Shown: piece after piece, positions 1 to 8,529 of the stretch
Layout of the letters: the number at the start of each line of letters is the position of its first letter
Numbering within the stretch: the stretch's first letter is position 1
From: Bog-473 sp963755375
Lineage (GTDB): Bacteria > Actinomycetota > Acidimicrobiia > Acidimicrobiales > RAAP-2
Assembly (NCBI GenBank): GCA_963755375.1
Contig: CAVWKG010000016.1
Span: forward strand, 1,550,001-1,614,000
Direction of reading: 5' to 3'
DNA: 64,000 nucleotides
Notes under the pieces: generated by a model
What the model was told of the DNA's origin: nothing
Databases searched by the model: none
The model's input: only the letters and a program-made list of their open reading frames with translations
Position numbers and translations under genes: made by a program

Positions 1-327
1 GACCAGGAGGACGGCACCCTCGCAGGCGGCGAGCGAACGGGAGACCTCGTAGCCGAAGTCGACGTGGCCGGGGGTGTCGATGAGGTGCAGGATGTGCCCG
101 GCGTGGACGACCCGGACGTTTTGGGCCTTGATGGTGATGCCCCGTTCCCGCTCGATGTCCATGGAGTCGAGGTACTGCTCCCGCATGAGGCGGGGATCGA
201 CGGCACCGGTGATCTCGAGAATGCGGTCGGACAGGGTCGACTTGCCGTGGTCGACGTGGCTGATGATGGAGAAGTTGCGAATCCGCTCGACCGCAACGGG
301 GCCTGAAGCGGTGACGGGGGGCGGCAC
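1..327 (-). CDS. lepA: Elongation factor 4 (LepA), N-terminal part
   Basis: Translational GTPase that back-translocates stalled ribosomes. Only the first 109 codons lie in the window; the gene runs off the left edge. The visible protein has the G1 P-loop region (ISHVDHGKSTLSDR), the G2 stretch (ERERGITIKAQ), and the G3 motif DTPGH followed by VDFGYEVSRSLAACEGA, the LepA form of this segment rather than EF-G or EF-Tu. I start it at the GTG at 325-327, giving a 12-residue leader before VERIRNFSIISH; a nearer start is possible. It is divergent from rpsT, a common actinobacterial arrangement. Confidence 0.93.
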   Translation of the reverse strand, partial: MPPPVTASGPVAVERIRNFSIISHVDHGKSTLSDRILEITGAVDPRLMREQYLDSMDIERERGITIKAQNVRVVHAGHILHLIDTPGHVDFGYEVSRSLAACEGAVLLV

Positions 328-506
328 GGTCCGTCGATCGTACCGGCCCAGGTCGGCGACCCCGGTCGCCTGGCCTGGGAACTTGCGACCGCCCCGGTCG
401 GCTGGCGCCGGCCGAAATAGGCCCGCCACCTGCTACAGTTGCTCTCCGCACCGGTGAGGCCTCGGCCCGCCGTCGCCCCTTTTCGAAGAAGACCGAGGAC
501 TGACAC

Positions 507-782
507 GTGGCCAACATCAAGAGCCAGATCAAGCGGAACCGCCAGAACGAGAAGCGCCGCCTGCGCAACAAGTCGGTGCGGGCCGAGCTGCGCACCCGCA
601 CGAAGTCGGCCGTCACGGCCGCCGAAAGCGGTGCCGAGGACAGCGTCGAGGCCCTGCGCCTCGCCGTGAAGCGGATCGACAAGGCGGCCGCGCAAGGCGT
701 CATCCACAAGAACACCGCCGCCAACCACAAGTCGCGGCTGGTACGGCGGGTCGCAGCGATCGAGGCGTCGGCCGCCGAGTAG
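507..782 (+). CDS. rpsT: 30S ribosomal protein S20
   Basis: Small-subunit protein that binds 16S rRNA. The 91-residue product has the typical basic N-terminus MANIKSQIKRNRQNEKRR and the NKSVRAELRT segment, and is close to the usual S20 length. It starts at GTG 507. The 179-bp space to lepA must hold both divergent promoters; I could not assign -35/-10 boxes with confidence. The 281 bp downstream (783-1063) is pyrimidine-rich at first and shows no gene. Usually holA is next to rpsT; here an AraC/VOC pair sits in between. Confidence 0.97.
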   Translation: MANIKSQIKRNRQNEKRRLRNKSVRAELRTRTKSAVTAAESGAEDSVEALRLAVKRIDKAAAQGVIHKNTAANHKSRLVRRVAAIEASAAE

Positions 783-1063
783 CGGCCGCCACACGCTTCT
801 CTTCGTTCGCGTTGGCGGACTGCTTTCGCTTCTCCTTGTGTTCTCCTCTTTCTCCTGAAGCGCCCGTTGCCGCCCCGACCGCCTATCCGGCCAGGTGGAA
901 GGTGAACCCCGGGACGTGCTCCGCGAGGCGTCGGGCGCTCGGCCGACGCTCGTCGGAGGTGTCGAGCAAAGCCTGGAGATTCAGCGTTTCTTCTGGAGCC
1001 TCGAGCATGGGCCCAGTCCGGCGCCGGGGTGCTCGCGACCATCTGACGTGGGACACTTCAGTC

Positions 1064-1954
1064 ATGGAGGACGGTCTCGTCCTGACCCGTCGACTTTCCG
1101 AACGGGGCGTGCACGAGACGGCGCAGCGCGTTGGATGCGCATCGAGCGCCGGACTCGTACGCCACTACGTCGGCTACGAGGAGTGGCGACGAACCGGCTT
1201 TGTGCGGCGGGAGATGGCCCGCCACGGCGTCGCCCTGATTCTGGGCATCGGCGACACCATTGACGTCTTCGACGGCGAGGTCGACAGCCCCGTGCGTACC
1301 CTGAACGCGTTCGTTGTCGGCAACCAGTCGCATGCCAGCCTTACCGGCGTCCGTGGTCACCAGCTCGGTGTGCAGGTAGAGCTGACTCCGGCCGGCGCCC
1401 GCGCGCTGTTCGGCAACATTGAGGATCTGAACGATGCCGTGGTGCCCCTCCACGAGGCCCTCGGCGCACTCGGGACGCGACTGATGGAACGTTTGAGCGA
1501 GGCGGCGTCGTGGGAGGCGCAGTTCCAGCTCATAGACCGGACCCTCGGCGGCGCGGAACCACCCTCCCTGTCCCCAGAGGTCGAATGGCTCCGTCGCCAA
1601 CTTGTCGGCTCGAACGGCCGGGCGCGCGTCGAGCCTCTCATGGACGAGACGGGCTGGAGCCGCCGACACGTCACACTGCTCTTCCGGCGCCAGCTCGGGA
1701 TCTCGCCCAAGGCGTACGCCCGGCTCCTCCGTTTCGAACACGCCAGCTCGCTGCTCACCGGCCGACCGGCCGGCCCTTCCCTGGCTGAAGTGGCGATACA
1801 GGCCGGCTACTACGACCAGTCCCATCTCACCCGGGAGTTCGTCAGCCTGGCCGGCATGACGCCGGGCGCGTACATGGCTGACGCCGATCTCAGGCCTGAG
1901 GTCAGGTTTGTCCAAGACGACCAGCCCGCCGGCCCAGCACCCTGGAGCCCATGA
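1064..1954 (+). CDS. AraC-family transcriptional regulator
   Basis: A 296-residue regulator. The C-terminal third has two helix-turn-helix motifs of the AraC/XylS type: one around DETGWSRRHVTLLFRRQLG and a second around LAEVAIQAGYYDQSHLTREF, followed by the family signature ending in MTPGAYM. The N-terminal part is the ligand-sensing region typical of regulators that control small VOC or DUF genes. An open frame extends upstream to 812, but its extra 84 residues look like low-complexity noise, so I start at ATG 1064. The stop overlaps the start of the following VOC gene (ATGA), so the two are translationally coupled and the VOC protein is the likely target or partner. Confidence 0.85.
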   Translation: MEDGLVLTRRLSERGVHETAQRVGCASSAGLVRHYVGYEEWRRTGFVRREMARHGVALILGIGDTIDVFDGEVDSPVRTLNAFVVGNQSHASLTGVRGHQLGVQVELTPAGARALFGNIEDLNDAVVPLHEALGALGTRLMERLSEAASWEAQFQLIDRTLGGAEPPSLSPEVEWLRRQLVGSNGRARVEPLMDETGWSRRHVTLLFRRQLGISPKAYARLLRFEHASSLLTGRPAGPSLAEVAIQAGYYDQSHLTREFVSLAGMTPGAYMADADLRPEVRFVQDDQPAGPAPWSP

Positions 1955-2373
1955 GCACCGCTGACGACCCCACCACCAACCCCACCACCACGACGGCGGT
2001 CATCCCCATCCTGGTCTACGAGGACATTGAGGCGGCCCACGACTACCTCGTCGGGACCTTCGGCCTCACCTCGGGCGGACTGCACCGCCTCGACGACGGG
2101 ACGGTCGTCCACGCCGAGGTCCGCAACGGCGACACCCCCATCTGGCTGCACCGGGTGACGGCCGAGCATGCGATGGACTCGCCCCGTCACGCCGCCGTGT
2201 CCCACGGCGGGTTGTCGGTCATCATCCCCGACGTCGACGCGCACTATCGCCGTGTGACGGCGGCCGGGGCGCGGATCGAGCGCGAGCCCAGCGACCAGGA
2301 CTACGGCCTGCGCGAGTACGGCGTCCGGGACCCTGAGAACCACCGGTGGTGGTTCTCGTCGCGCTTGGCGTGA
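1951..2373 (+). CDS. VOC-family (glyoxalase/bleomycin-resistance-like) protein
   Basis: A 140-residue protein with the paired beta-alpha-beta-beta-beta layout of the vicinal oxygen chelate superfamily. The pattern 'VYEDIEAAHDYLVGTFGL' near the N-terminus and 'YGLREYGVRDPENHRWWF' at the C-terminus are typical of single-domain glyoxalase-like proteins related to PhnB or bleomycin-resistance proteins. Substrate cannot be inferred. It overlaps the upstream AraC gene by 4 bp. It ends 4 bp short of the convergent holA stop codon, leaving no room for a separate terminator. Confidence 0.82.
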   Translation: MSTADDPTTNPTTTTAVIPILVYEDIEAAHDYLVGTFGLTSGGLHRLDDGTVVHAEVRNGDTPIWLHRVTAEHAMDSPRHAAVSHGGLSVIIPDVDAHYRRVTAAGARIEREPSDQDYGLREYGVRDPENHRWWFSSRLA

Positions 2374-2377
2374 TACG

Positions 2378-3422
2378 TCAGCTCGGCGCCGTTCGGCCGG
2401 CCTCGCGCCGGGCACCGGCCCGCGGGCGCGATGTCCGGGCAGGGCGGGTCTGGCGGGCCAACCGGGCCACCAGGATCTCGATCACGAGCTCGGCGTCCAT
2501 GCCGCTGGCCCCACGCACATCGAGGTCGGCGGCCGCGATGAGGTTGACAGCCTCGGCGATCCTCGTGCTGCCGAGGCGCCGGGATTGCTCCAACGCCTTC
2601 TTGGCCACGAACGGAGCCGTGCCGAGGACGGCGGCGGCGTCGCGATCCGTGCTGACGTCGTCGCCGTCGAGCGCCAGCATGTTGGAGAAATGGCCGTGCA
2701 AGGTGGCCAGCACCTGCACCGGGGCCAGGCCACCCGCCTCGAGCATGCGCCGGAGCACCATCAGCGCCCGTTCCGGCTCACCCTTGTCGATGGCGTCGGT
2801 CAGCTCGTAGCGAGGGACGTTGCCCGCCTCGCCGAGGTAGGGAGCGAGATCGTCGGCCGTGACCCGGGCACCCTCGCCGTAGGCGGCGCTCAGCGCGCTC
2901 GAGCAGACCCTCCACCCGGCCGAGATCCTCGCCGACGTGCCCCGCCAGCAGATCGGCGGCGCGCGGCTCGAGCTTCACCGGTGCCGCCCGTAGATGGTCG
3001 TGCAACCACGCCTTGCGCTCCCCCGCTTTGCTCGTGGTGACGTCGATGACCTGGCCCGCCGCACTCACGGCCTTGACCAGCGGCGCAGGGATGGTGCCGC
3101 CCCCGCCGACCATGACGAGCACCGTCGACGGGAGCGGGTCCTGCACGACCTCGACCAGCCGGGCGGCGTCGGCGGTGAGCAGCCGTCCCACCTCGCGCAC
3201 CACGACGACGCGTCGGTCCACCAGGAAGGGCGGCGTCAAACAAGCGTCCACGACGGCACCGACGCTCAGCTCGTCGCCTGCGCCGCCCCCGATCTCCTCC
3301 ACGATGAGCGCATGGTCGCCGTCGCCCACCACCTCGTCGAGGAGCGCGCGCACGGCTTGGGCCACCAGCGCGGCGTCATCCCCCTTGACCAGATAAACGG
3401 AGGACGAGGCCGCCGCGCTCAC
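2378..3422 (-). CDS. holA: DNA polymerase III delta subunit, interrupted by a frameshift
   Basis: Clamp-loader subunit that opens the beta clamp. The N-terminal frame (from ATG 3420-3422) reads SSVYLVKGDDAALVAQAV and continues well to GRVEGLLER. It then enters a meaningless frame, while the natural continuation LSAAYGEGARVTADDL appears in the neighbouring frame and runs cleanly to the stop at 2378. The switch is within about 2893-2899, in a GCGC-rich spot. Total length is 1045 bp; removing one base gives a 347-residue protein of normal delta length. holA is essential, so an assembly indel is the simplest explanation, but a real mutation cannot be excluded. Its start overlaps the folP stop by ATGA, so it is the last gene of the thioredoxin-folP-holA operon. 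Confidence 0.85.
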
Positions 3423-4303
3423 TCCGCCTCGCTGACCGCGGCGAGCACGTCGCGTGCGCGGCAGGTGCCCTTGACGTCGTGCACACGCACGATGCGGCAG
3501 CCCCAGGCGATACCGAGGGCCGCCGCGCCGATGGAAGCCTCACGCCGCTCGGTGAGCTCCAGATCGAGGATCTTGCCGAGGAAGGTCTTGTTGGAAGCCG
3601 ACAGCAGCAGCGGGTAGCCGAGCGCGGCCAGCGTCGACGACGCCCGCAGCAGGGTCAGCGACTGCTCGGCCGTCTTGCCGAGGTCGAGGCCGGCATCGAG
3701 CACGATCCGCTCAGCGGGCACGCCCGCCGCGCGCGCTCCGGTGGCACGTTCGGTGAGGAAGCGGGCCACGTCGGCAACGACGTCGCCGTAGTGCGGGTCG
3801 GGATCGGCCACCCGCGGGGCGAGGCGGATGTGCGTGATGACGACGGCGGCCTGGTGCTCGGCCGCCGCCACCGCGTAGTCGGGGTCGGCCAGGCCGCTGA
3901 TGTCGTTCCCCATCACGGCGCCCTCGACATAGGAGGCGCGTGCGACCGAGGCCCGCCACGTGTCGACCGAGACAGGTGTATCGAAGCGCGCCGCCAGGCC
4001 GGCCACGACCGGGACGACGCGGTCGAGCTCCTCGGGCTCGGTGACTTCGGGCCCGGGGCCTGCCTTGACCCCGCCGACATCGAGGATGTCCGCCCCGTCG
4101 GCTACCAACTGCTCGGCCCGCCCGTACAGCCTGTCGAGCGCGAACGTGGCGCCCTTGTCGTAGAAGGAGTCGGGGGTGCGGTTGAGAATGCCCATCACGA
4201 GCGCGCGGTGGGTGAGGTCGTAGCGGCGGCTGCCGAGGTCGAGTCGCCGGGCGAACTCGGCGGTTGTGACGGTCGTCGGTGTCCCGGTGACCGGCGGGGC
4301 CAT
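3419..4303 (-). CDS. Dihydropteroate synthase family protein, FolP2-like
   Basis: A 294-residue TIM-barrel protein of the DHPS family. It has the pterin-binding segment VMGILNRTPDSFYDKGATF (about residues 36-54) and the C-terminal IVRVHDV. In canonical FolP the second loop reads DVGGESTRPG; here it reads DVGGVKAGPG (residues 75-84), and later LSASNKTFLG replaces the usual substrate-binding segment. From memory these variants match mycobacterial FolP2, which is not a proven DHPS. So the fold is certain, while folate synthesis is not. It is coupled to the neighbours: its start overlaps the thioredoxin stop by 1 bp and its stop overlaps the holA start by 4 bp. Confidence 0.8.
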   Translation of the reverse strand: MAPPVTGTPTTVTTAEFARRLDLGSRRYDLTHRALVMGILNRTPDSFYDKGATFALDRLYGRAEQLVADGADILDVGGVKAGPGPEVTEPEELDRVVPVVAGLAARFDTPVSVDTWRASVARASYVEGAVMGNDISGLADPDYAVAAAEHQAAVVITHIRLAPRVADPDPHYGDVVADVARFLTERATGARAAGVPAERIVLDAGLDLGKTAEQSLTLLRASSTLAALGYPLLLSASNKTFLGKILDLELTERREASIGAAALGIAWGCRIVRVHDVKGTCRARDVLAAVSEAE

Positions 4304-5016
4304 CAGTACAGGCGCGCGGTCAGCGCCCGCCGGTACTCCTTGGTGCGCGGGTCGTCGGCACCCATGGCCTCAAGGAGGTCCACGAACTCCTGTCGTGCGG
4401 TGTCGTCGTCGCGCACCCGATCCAACAGCTCGTTCAGCTTGGTCTCCATCTCCTCGCGGTCCGTGCCCGACACATCGACACCCGCTTCGAGGAGGCGGGC
4501 CTCGGCGGCCAGCACCCGGCCGGCCTCGGTCTGAGGCAGGCGCTGCAGCAGGGCGAGCGCCTCCGCCGCCTCGCCGCGGTCGATCAGGATGCGGGCGAGA
4601 CCCTCGGTGGCCGCTGCGTGATCCGGCTCGAGCTCGAGGGCCCGGCGCAAGGAGGCCTCGTCGCCCGCGGCGGCGAGCGTGTCCGCCTCGCTCGGCGCGG
4701 GCGCCAGGCGCTGGACGAATGCGCTGATCTGTGCCTCGGGCACCGCGCCGATGAACTGGTCCACCACCTGGCCTTCGCTGATGGCGAAGACCGCGGGGAT
4801 GGATTGCACGTTGAAGGCCTGCGCCACCGCCGGGTTGTCGTCGACGTTGACCTTGGCCAGCTCGACCGCGCCACCGGTGTCGGCCACGGCCTTCTCGATC
4901 ATGGGCCCGAGGGTCTTGCAGGGTCCGCACCACGGGGCCCAGAGGTCCACGATCACCGGCACGGTCGCACTGCGGTCGATCACGTCGGCCTGGAATGTCT
5001 GGTCTGTGACGTCCAT
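4303..5016 (-). CDS. Thioredoxin with C-terminal TPR-like region (CnoX/YbbN-like)
   Basis: A 237-residue protein: an N-terminal thioredoxin domain (residues 1-105) with the active site WAPWCGPCK (Cys30 and Cys33) and the cis-Pro segment NVQSIPAV, followed by a helical half rich in Ala/Leu repeats such as ALELEPDHAAATEGLARI. This layout is that of CnoX/YbbN co-chaperones, which hold clients and transfer them to chaperonins, often with or without redox activity; here the CGPC motif is intact. It is first in an operon with the FolP2-like gene and holA. It starts at ATG 5014-5016, facing a divergent phosphotransferase gene across 143 bp. Confidence 0.88.
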   Translation of the reverse strand: MDVTDQTFQADVIDRSATVPVIVDLWAPWCGPCKTLGPMIEKAVADTGGAVELAKVNVDDNPAVAQAFNVQSIPAVFAISEGQVVDQFIGAVPEAQISAFVQRLAPAPSEADTLAAAGDEASLRRALELEPDHAAATEGLARILIDRGEAAEALALLQRLPQTEAGRVLAAEARLLEAGVDVSGTDREEMETKLNELLDRVRDDDTARQEFVDLLEAMGADDPRTKEYRRALTARLY

Positions 5017-5159
5017 CGGCCAAGACGCTAATGGCTGTTCCGGCCGGGAACGACGCCCACCTGGGTGCTGGTGCAGTCAGCAGGGAGGGTCGGATCTGAG
5101 GGGCCGCTGAGGGCCGGGGCGTCCGACCGGGTCACACGGCACCGATTAGCGTCGTTCGC

Positions 5160-6209
5160 GTGTCGCAGGCGCCCGAGGGCATTCACCAGGCCGAAGTCAC
5201 CGAGTGGATGGTGGCCCACCTTCCCGAGGTCAGTCCGCCCCTCACCTTCACCCTGATCGCGGGTGGCCGCTCCAATCTCACCTATCGCGTGGAGGATTCC
5301 GAGGGACGGGGACGGGCCTGGGCCCTGCGCCGGCCCCCATTGCACCACGTGCTCCCTACCGCGCACGACATGTCCCGCGAGTACCGGCTCATGCATTCAC
5401 TCGGGCCTGCCGGGATCCCCGTTCCCGTGACCTTCGGTCTGTGCACCGACGAGGCGGTCAACGAGCGGCCCTTCTACGTGATGGAGTTCGTCGAGGGCCA
5501 CATCCTGCGCAGCGCGCCCGAGGCCGAGGCTGCGTTCGACGAGGCGACCCGGCGCGCCGTGGGCGACCACATGGCCGACACGCTGGCCGCGCTGCACGAC
5601 GTCGACCCCGACGCCGTGGGGCTGGGGGATCTGGGACGGCACGAGGGGTACATCGAGCGGCAGCTCAAGCGCTGGCGCGGGCAGTACGACCAGATGCAGG
5701 TCGAGGGCGTCGACCACGGCGCGCTGGTTGACCGGGTCAGCGACGACCTGGCCCGGCGCATCCCCAAACAGCAGCGCACGTCCGTCGTGCACGGGGACTA
5801 TCGGATGGACAACGTGGTGCTGGCCGACGACGGAACCGTCCGGGCCATCCTCGACTGGGAGATCTGCACTCTCGGCGATCCCCTGGCCGACCTCGGGTTG
5901 CTGATGGTCTACTGGGCCGACCGGGACGACTCCATGGCCGTCCTCGGGCTCTCACCGACCACGGCACCCGGGTTCTCCACCAGGGCCCAGATCCAGGAGC
6001 GCTACGGCTCGATGTCCGACCTCGACGTCTCGGGGGTGGGCTACTACACGGCCTTCGGATACTGGAAGCTCGGCTGCATCCTGCAGGGCGTCTACGCCCG
6101 CTACGTCGCCGGCGCTGGTGCGGGTGACCAGGGCAGCGTCGAGGGGTTCCCGCTACAGATCGGCCGGCTGTTCGAGATGGCGGCCGAGGCGTTGGAAACC
6201 GTCCCGTGA
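5160..6209 (+). CDS. Phosphotransferase family protein (APH/ACAD10-like)
   Basis: A 349-residue kinase-like protein of the aminoglycoside phosphotransferase superfamily, in the branch common in actinobacterial lipid metabolism (ACAD10/11-like). The catalytic loop is VVHGDYRMDN and the metal-binding segment ILDWEICTLGDPLADLG. The N-terminal lobe has LIAGGRSNLTYRV for nucleotide binding. The substrate is unknown; antibiotic resistance should not be assumed. It starts at GTG 5160. Its stop overlaps the start of the PAC2 gene by 4 bp (GTGA). Confidence 0.87.
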   Translation: MSQAPEGIHQAEVTEWMVAHLPEVSPPLTFTLIAGGRSNLTYRVEDSEGRGRAWALRRPPLHHVLPTAHDMSREYRLMHSLGPAGIPVPVTFGLCTDEAVNERPFYVMEFVEGHILRSAPEAEAAFDEATRRAVGDHMADTLAALHDVDPDAVGLGDLGRHEGYIERQLKRWRGQYDQMQVEGVDHGALVDRVSDDLARRIPKQQRTSVVHGDYRMDNVVLADDGTVRAILDWEICTLGDPLADLGLLMVYWADRDDSMAVLGLSPTTAPGFSTRAQIQERYGSMSDLDVSGVGYYTAFGYWKLGCILQGVYARYVAGAGAGDQGSVEGFPLQIGRLFEMAAEALETVP

Positions 6210-7099
6210 GCCCCGACGGCAACGGTCTGACCGAGATCTTCGAGGTCCACCAAGAACCCGTCCTGCGGGAGCCGATCCTGGTCGTGGCGCTGGAGGGCTG
6301 GGTGGACGCCGGCCTCGGTGCCACGACGGCCATCGCCACGCTGCTCGGGCAGGGACACACCGAGCCCATCGTCACGTTCAACGGCGAGCACTTCCTCGAC
6401 CAGCGGGCGCGACGCCCGGTGGCCCGCATCGTCAACGGGATCACGACCGACCTCACCTGGCCGCGCACCGCGGTCCGGCAGGGGATGGACGAATCGGGCC
6501 GGGACATGCTCTTCCTGGTCGGGCCCGAGCCCGACTTCCACTGGCGCGCCTTCACCGACGCGGTGGTGGGGCTCGCCCGCTCCTGGCGCGTGCGCATGGT
6601 GGTGGGCCTGGGCGCGTTCCCGGCGCCAGCCCCCCACACGCGGCCCGTGAAGCTGGCCGCCACCGCGCCATCCGGCTCAGCCGATCTCATTGAGCAGGTG
6701 GGGATCGTGCAGGGCGAACTCGAGGTGCCCGCCGGCGTCCTGGCCGCGCTGGAGATGGCCTTCGGGGCCGAGGGGACGCCCGCCGTCAGCCTCTGGGCGC
6801 GGGTCCCCCACTACGTGGCGGGCATGCCGTTCCCCGAGGCGAGTGCCGCGCTGATCGAGGGGCTGGCCGCGGTGGGGTCCCTCTCGCTGGACTCGTCCGC
6901 GCTGCGCCGGGCCGGCGACAGCTCACGGCGCCAGGTGGACCAGCTCATCGCCGACAACGCCGAGCATCAGGCCATGGTGCGCAAGCTCGAGGAGAACATC
7001 GACGCCTCGGAGGGCAACGCGATGGGGGTCGACGAAGTGCCGTCGGGCGACGAGATCGCCGCGGAGCTGGAGCGCTTCTTGCGGGGCGAGGAACAGTGA
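6206..7099 (+). CDS. PAC2-family protein
   Basis: A 297-residue member of the PAC2 (proteasome assembly chaperone 2) family, widespread in actinobacteria. It shows the N-terminal VVALEGWVDAGLGATTAI, a middle segment RMVVGLGAFPAPAPHTRPV and the later VPHYVAGMPFPEAS. The C-terminal 70 residues are acidic and helical, likely a coiled coil (VDQLIADNAEHQAMVRKLEE). Eukaryotic homologues help assemble proteasomes; the bacterial role is not settled. It begins at GTG 6206 inside the end of the phosphotransferase gene, so the two are co-translated. Confidence 0.85.
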   Translation: MSPDGNGLTEIFEVHQEPVLREPILVVALEGWVDAGLGATTAIATLLGQGHTEPIVTFNGEHFLDQRARRPVARIVNGITTDLTWPRTAVRQGMDESGRDMLFLVGPEPDFHWRAFTDAVVGLARSWRVRMVVGLGAFPAPAPHTRPVKLAATAPSGSADLIEQVGIVQGELEVPAGVLAALEMAFGAEGTPAVSLWARVPHYVAGMPFPEASAALIEGLAAVGSLSLDSSALRRAGDSSRRQVDQLIADNAEHQAMVRKLEENIDASEGNAMGVDEVPSGDEIAAELERFLRGEEQ

Positions 7100-7112
7100 G
7101 GGGACGGGCCAC

Positions 7113-8117
7113 ATGAAGGTCGACAGCGGCGTCGGGTTCGACCCGGACGGCATTGCCGCGCAGGCGGTCAAGGCTGAGCAGACCGGCTACGACGGAGTCT
7201 GGTCGGCCGAGACGACCCACGACCCGTTCCTGCCCATCGCCATCGGCGCGGCGGCCACGGAGAAGCTGGAGTTCGGCACCGGGATCGCGGTGGCTTTCGC
7301 CCGCAACCCCATGACGCTCGCGGTGGTGGCCAACGACCTGCAACTGCTGACCAAGGGACGCTTCATGCTCGGCATGGGCAGCCAGATCAAGCCGCACATC
7401 ACCAAGCGCTTCTCCATGCCGTGGTCGCACCCGGCGCCCCGTATGCGTGAGCTCGTTCTGGCCATCCGTGCCATCTGGAGGACCTGGGAGACCGGCGAGC
7501 CGCTCGCCTTCCGAGGTGAGTTCTACACGCACACGTTGATGACGCCCTTCTTCGACCCGGGGCCGAACCCGCACGGCAATCCCAAGATCCTGCTGGCGGG
7601 GGTGGGCGAGCACATGACCGAGGTCGCCGGCGAGGTCGCGGACGGGTTCTTGGTCCACGCGTTCTCCACTGAGCGCTACCTGCGCGAGGTGAGCCTGCCC
7701 GCACTGGAGCGGGGCGCGGCCAAGGCGGGCAAGACGCGCCTCGATCTGACCGTGTCGTACCCGGGTTTCGTCGCCACCGGGCCTGACGAGCACAGCATGG
7801 GGGCGGCGATCGCCGGCGTACGCCAGCAGATCGCCTTCTACGGATCGACGCCCGCCTACCGTCCGGTGCTGGAGCTGCATGGCTGGGGCGACCTCCAGGC
7901 GGAGCTCAACACGCTGTCCAAGCAGGGCGACTGGGTGAAGATGGGCGAGCTCATCGACGACGACGTGCTGAACGCCTTCGCCGTCGTGTGCCCGCCCGAC
8001 AAGGTCGCCGCCGAGTTGCGCAACCGCTTCGAGGGCATGGTCGACCGTTTCAGCTTCTACACGCCGTACAAGCTCGACCCCGAATTGTGGAAGGGCGTGC
8101 TGGCCGGGCTGCACTAG
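7113..8117 (+). CDS. LLM-class F420-dependent oxidoreductase
   Basis: A 334-residue luciferase-like TIM-barrel flavin/F420 oxidoreductase. Typical segments include EQTGYDGVWSAETTHDPFL, the LEFGTGIAVAFARNP strand and LTKGRFMLGMGSQIKPHI. It belongs to the subgroup usually described as TIGR03617-type F420-dependent oxidoreductases. Substrate is not predictable. It follows the PAC2 gene after 13 bp and is probably in the same operon (phosphotransferase-PAC2-LLM). Confidence 0.88.
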   Translation: MKVDSGVGFDPDGIAAQAVKAEQTGYDGVWSAETTHDPFLPIAIGAAATEKLEFGTGIAVAFARNPMTLAVVANDLQLLTKGRFMLGMGSQIKPHITKRFSMPWSHPAPRMRELVLAIRAIWRTWETGEPLAFRGEFYTHTLMTPFFDPGPNPHGNPKILLAGVGEHMTEVAGEVADGFLVHAFSTERYLREVSLPALERGAAKAGKTRLDLTVSYPGFVATGPDEHSMGAAIAGVRQQIAFYGSTPAYRPVLELHGWGDLQAELNTLSKQGDWVKMGELIDDDVLNAFAVVCPPDKVAAELRNRFEGMVDRFSFYTPYKLDPELWKGVLAGLH

Positions 8118-8139
8118 GCGACCAGGAGTGTGCACCGCC

Positions 8140-8529
8140 ATGTCGAAGCTGGTGTACTCGGCAATTACGTCGCTCGACGGCTACACGGCGGATGACAACG
8201 GCAACATCGACTGGGGAGCCCCCGACCCCGAGGTGACACATTCATCAACGTCTCGAGCGCGGTCTCGGCACCAACCTGTAGGGACGAAGGATGTGCGAGA
8301 CGATGGTTTACTGGGAGACCTTCGACCCGGCCGGAGACCAGCCGGCACGCAACCGGGACTTCGCCCGGATATGACGGGCCGCCTCCAAGATCGTGTACTC
8401 GAGAACGTTGGGAGTGGTGTCCAGCGCAGAACGCGGATCGAGCAAGCCTTCGACCCAGCAGCGGTGCTGCGGCTGAAGGAAGCAGCAGGGCGCGACCTGA
8501 CCGTGAGCGGCCCGGACCTGGAGAGTCAG
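8140..8529 (+). pseudogene. Decayed dihydrofolate reductase/RibD-C-like gene
   Basis: The first 30 codons from ATG 8140 read MSKLVYSAITSLDGYTADD, the start of a RibD C-terminal/dihydrofolate reductase family protein. The frame then breaks near 8230. In the next frame ETMVYWETFDPAGDQPARN and FARI-stop-RAASKIVYSRTLG follow, with in-frame TAG and TGA codons (about 8278 and 8372). After a second shift near 8425, RTRIEQAFDPAAVLRLKEAA and GRDLTVSGPDL close it. The C-terminal third is missing because the leuS stop lies at 8526. So there are two frame breaks, two stops and a truncation: a true relic. It probably once belonged to the upstream operon. Confidence 0.8.

Noticed and set aside
5160..6209. 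Aminoglycoside resistance gene
   Set aside because: The APH fold is clear, but the sequence is of the ACAD10-like branch and lies in a housekeeping operon; resistance cannot be claimed.
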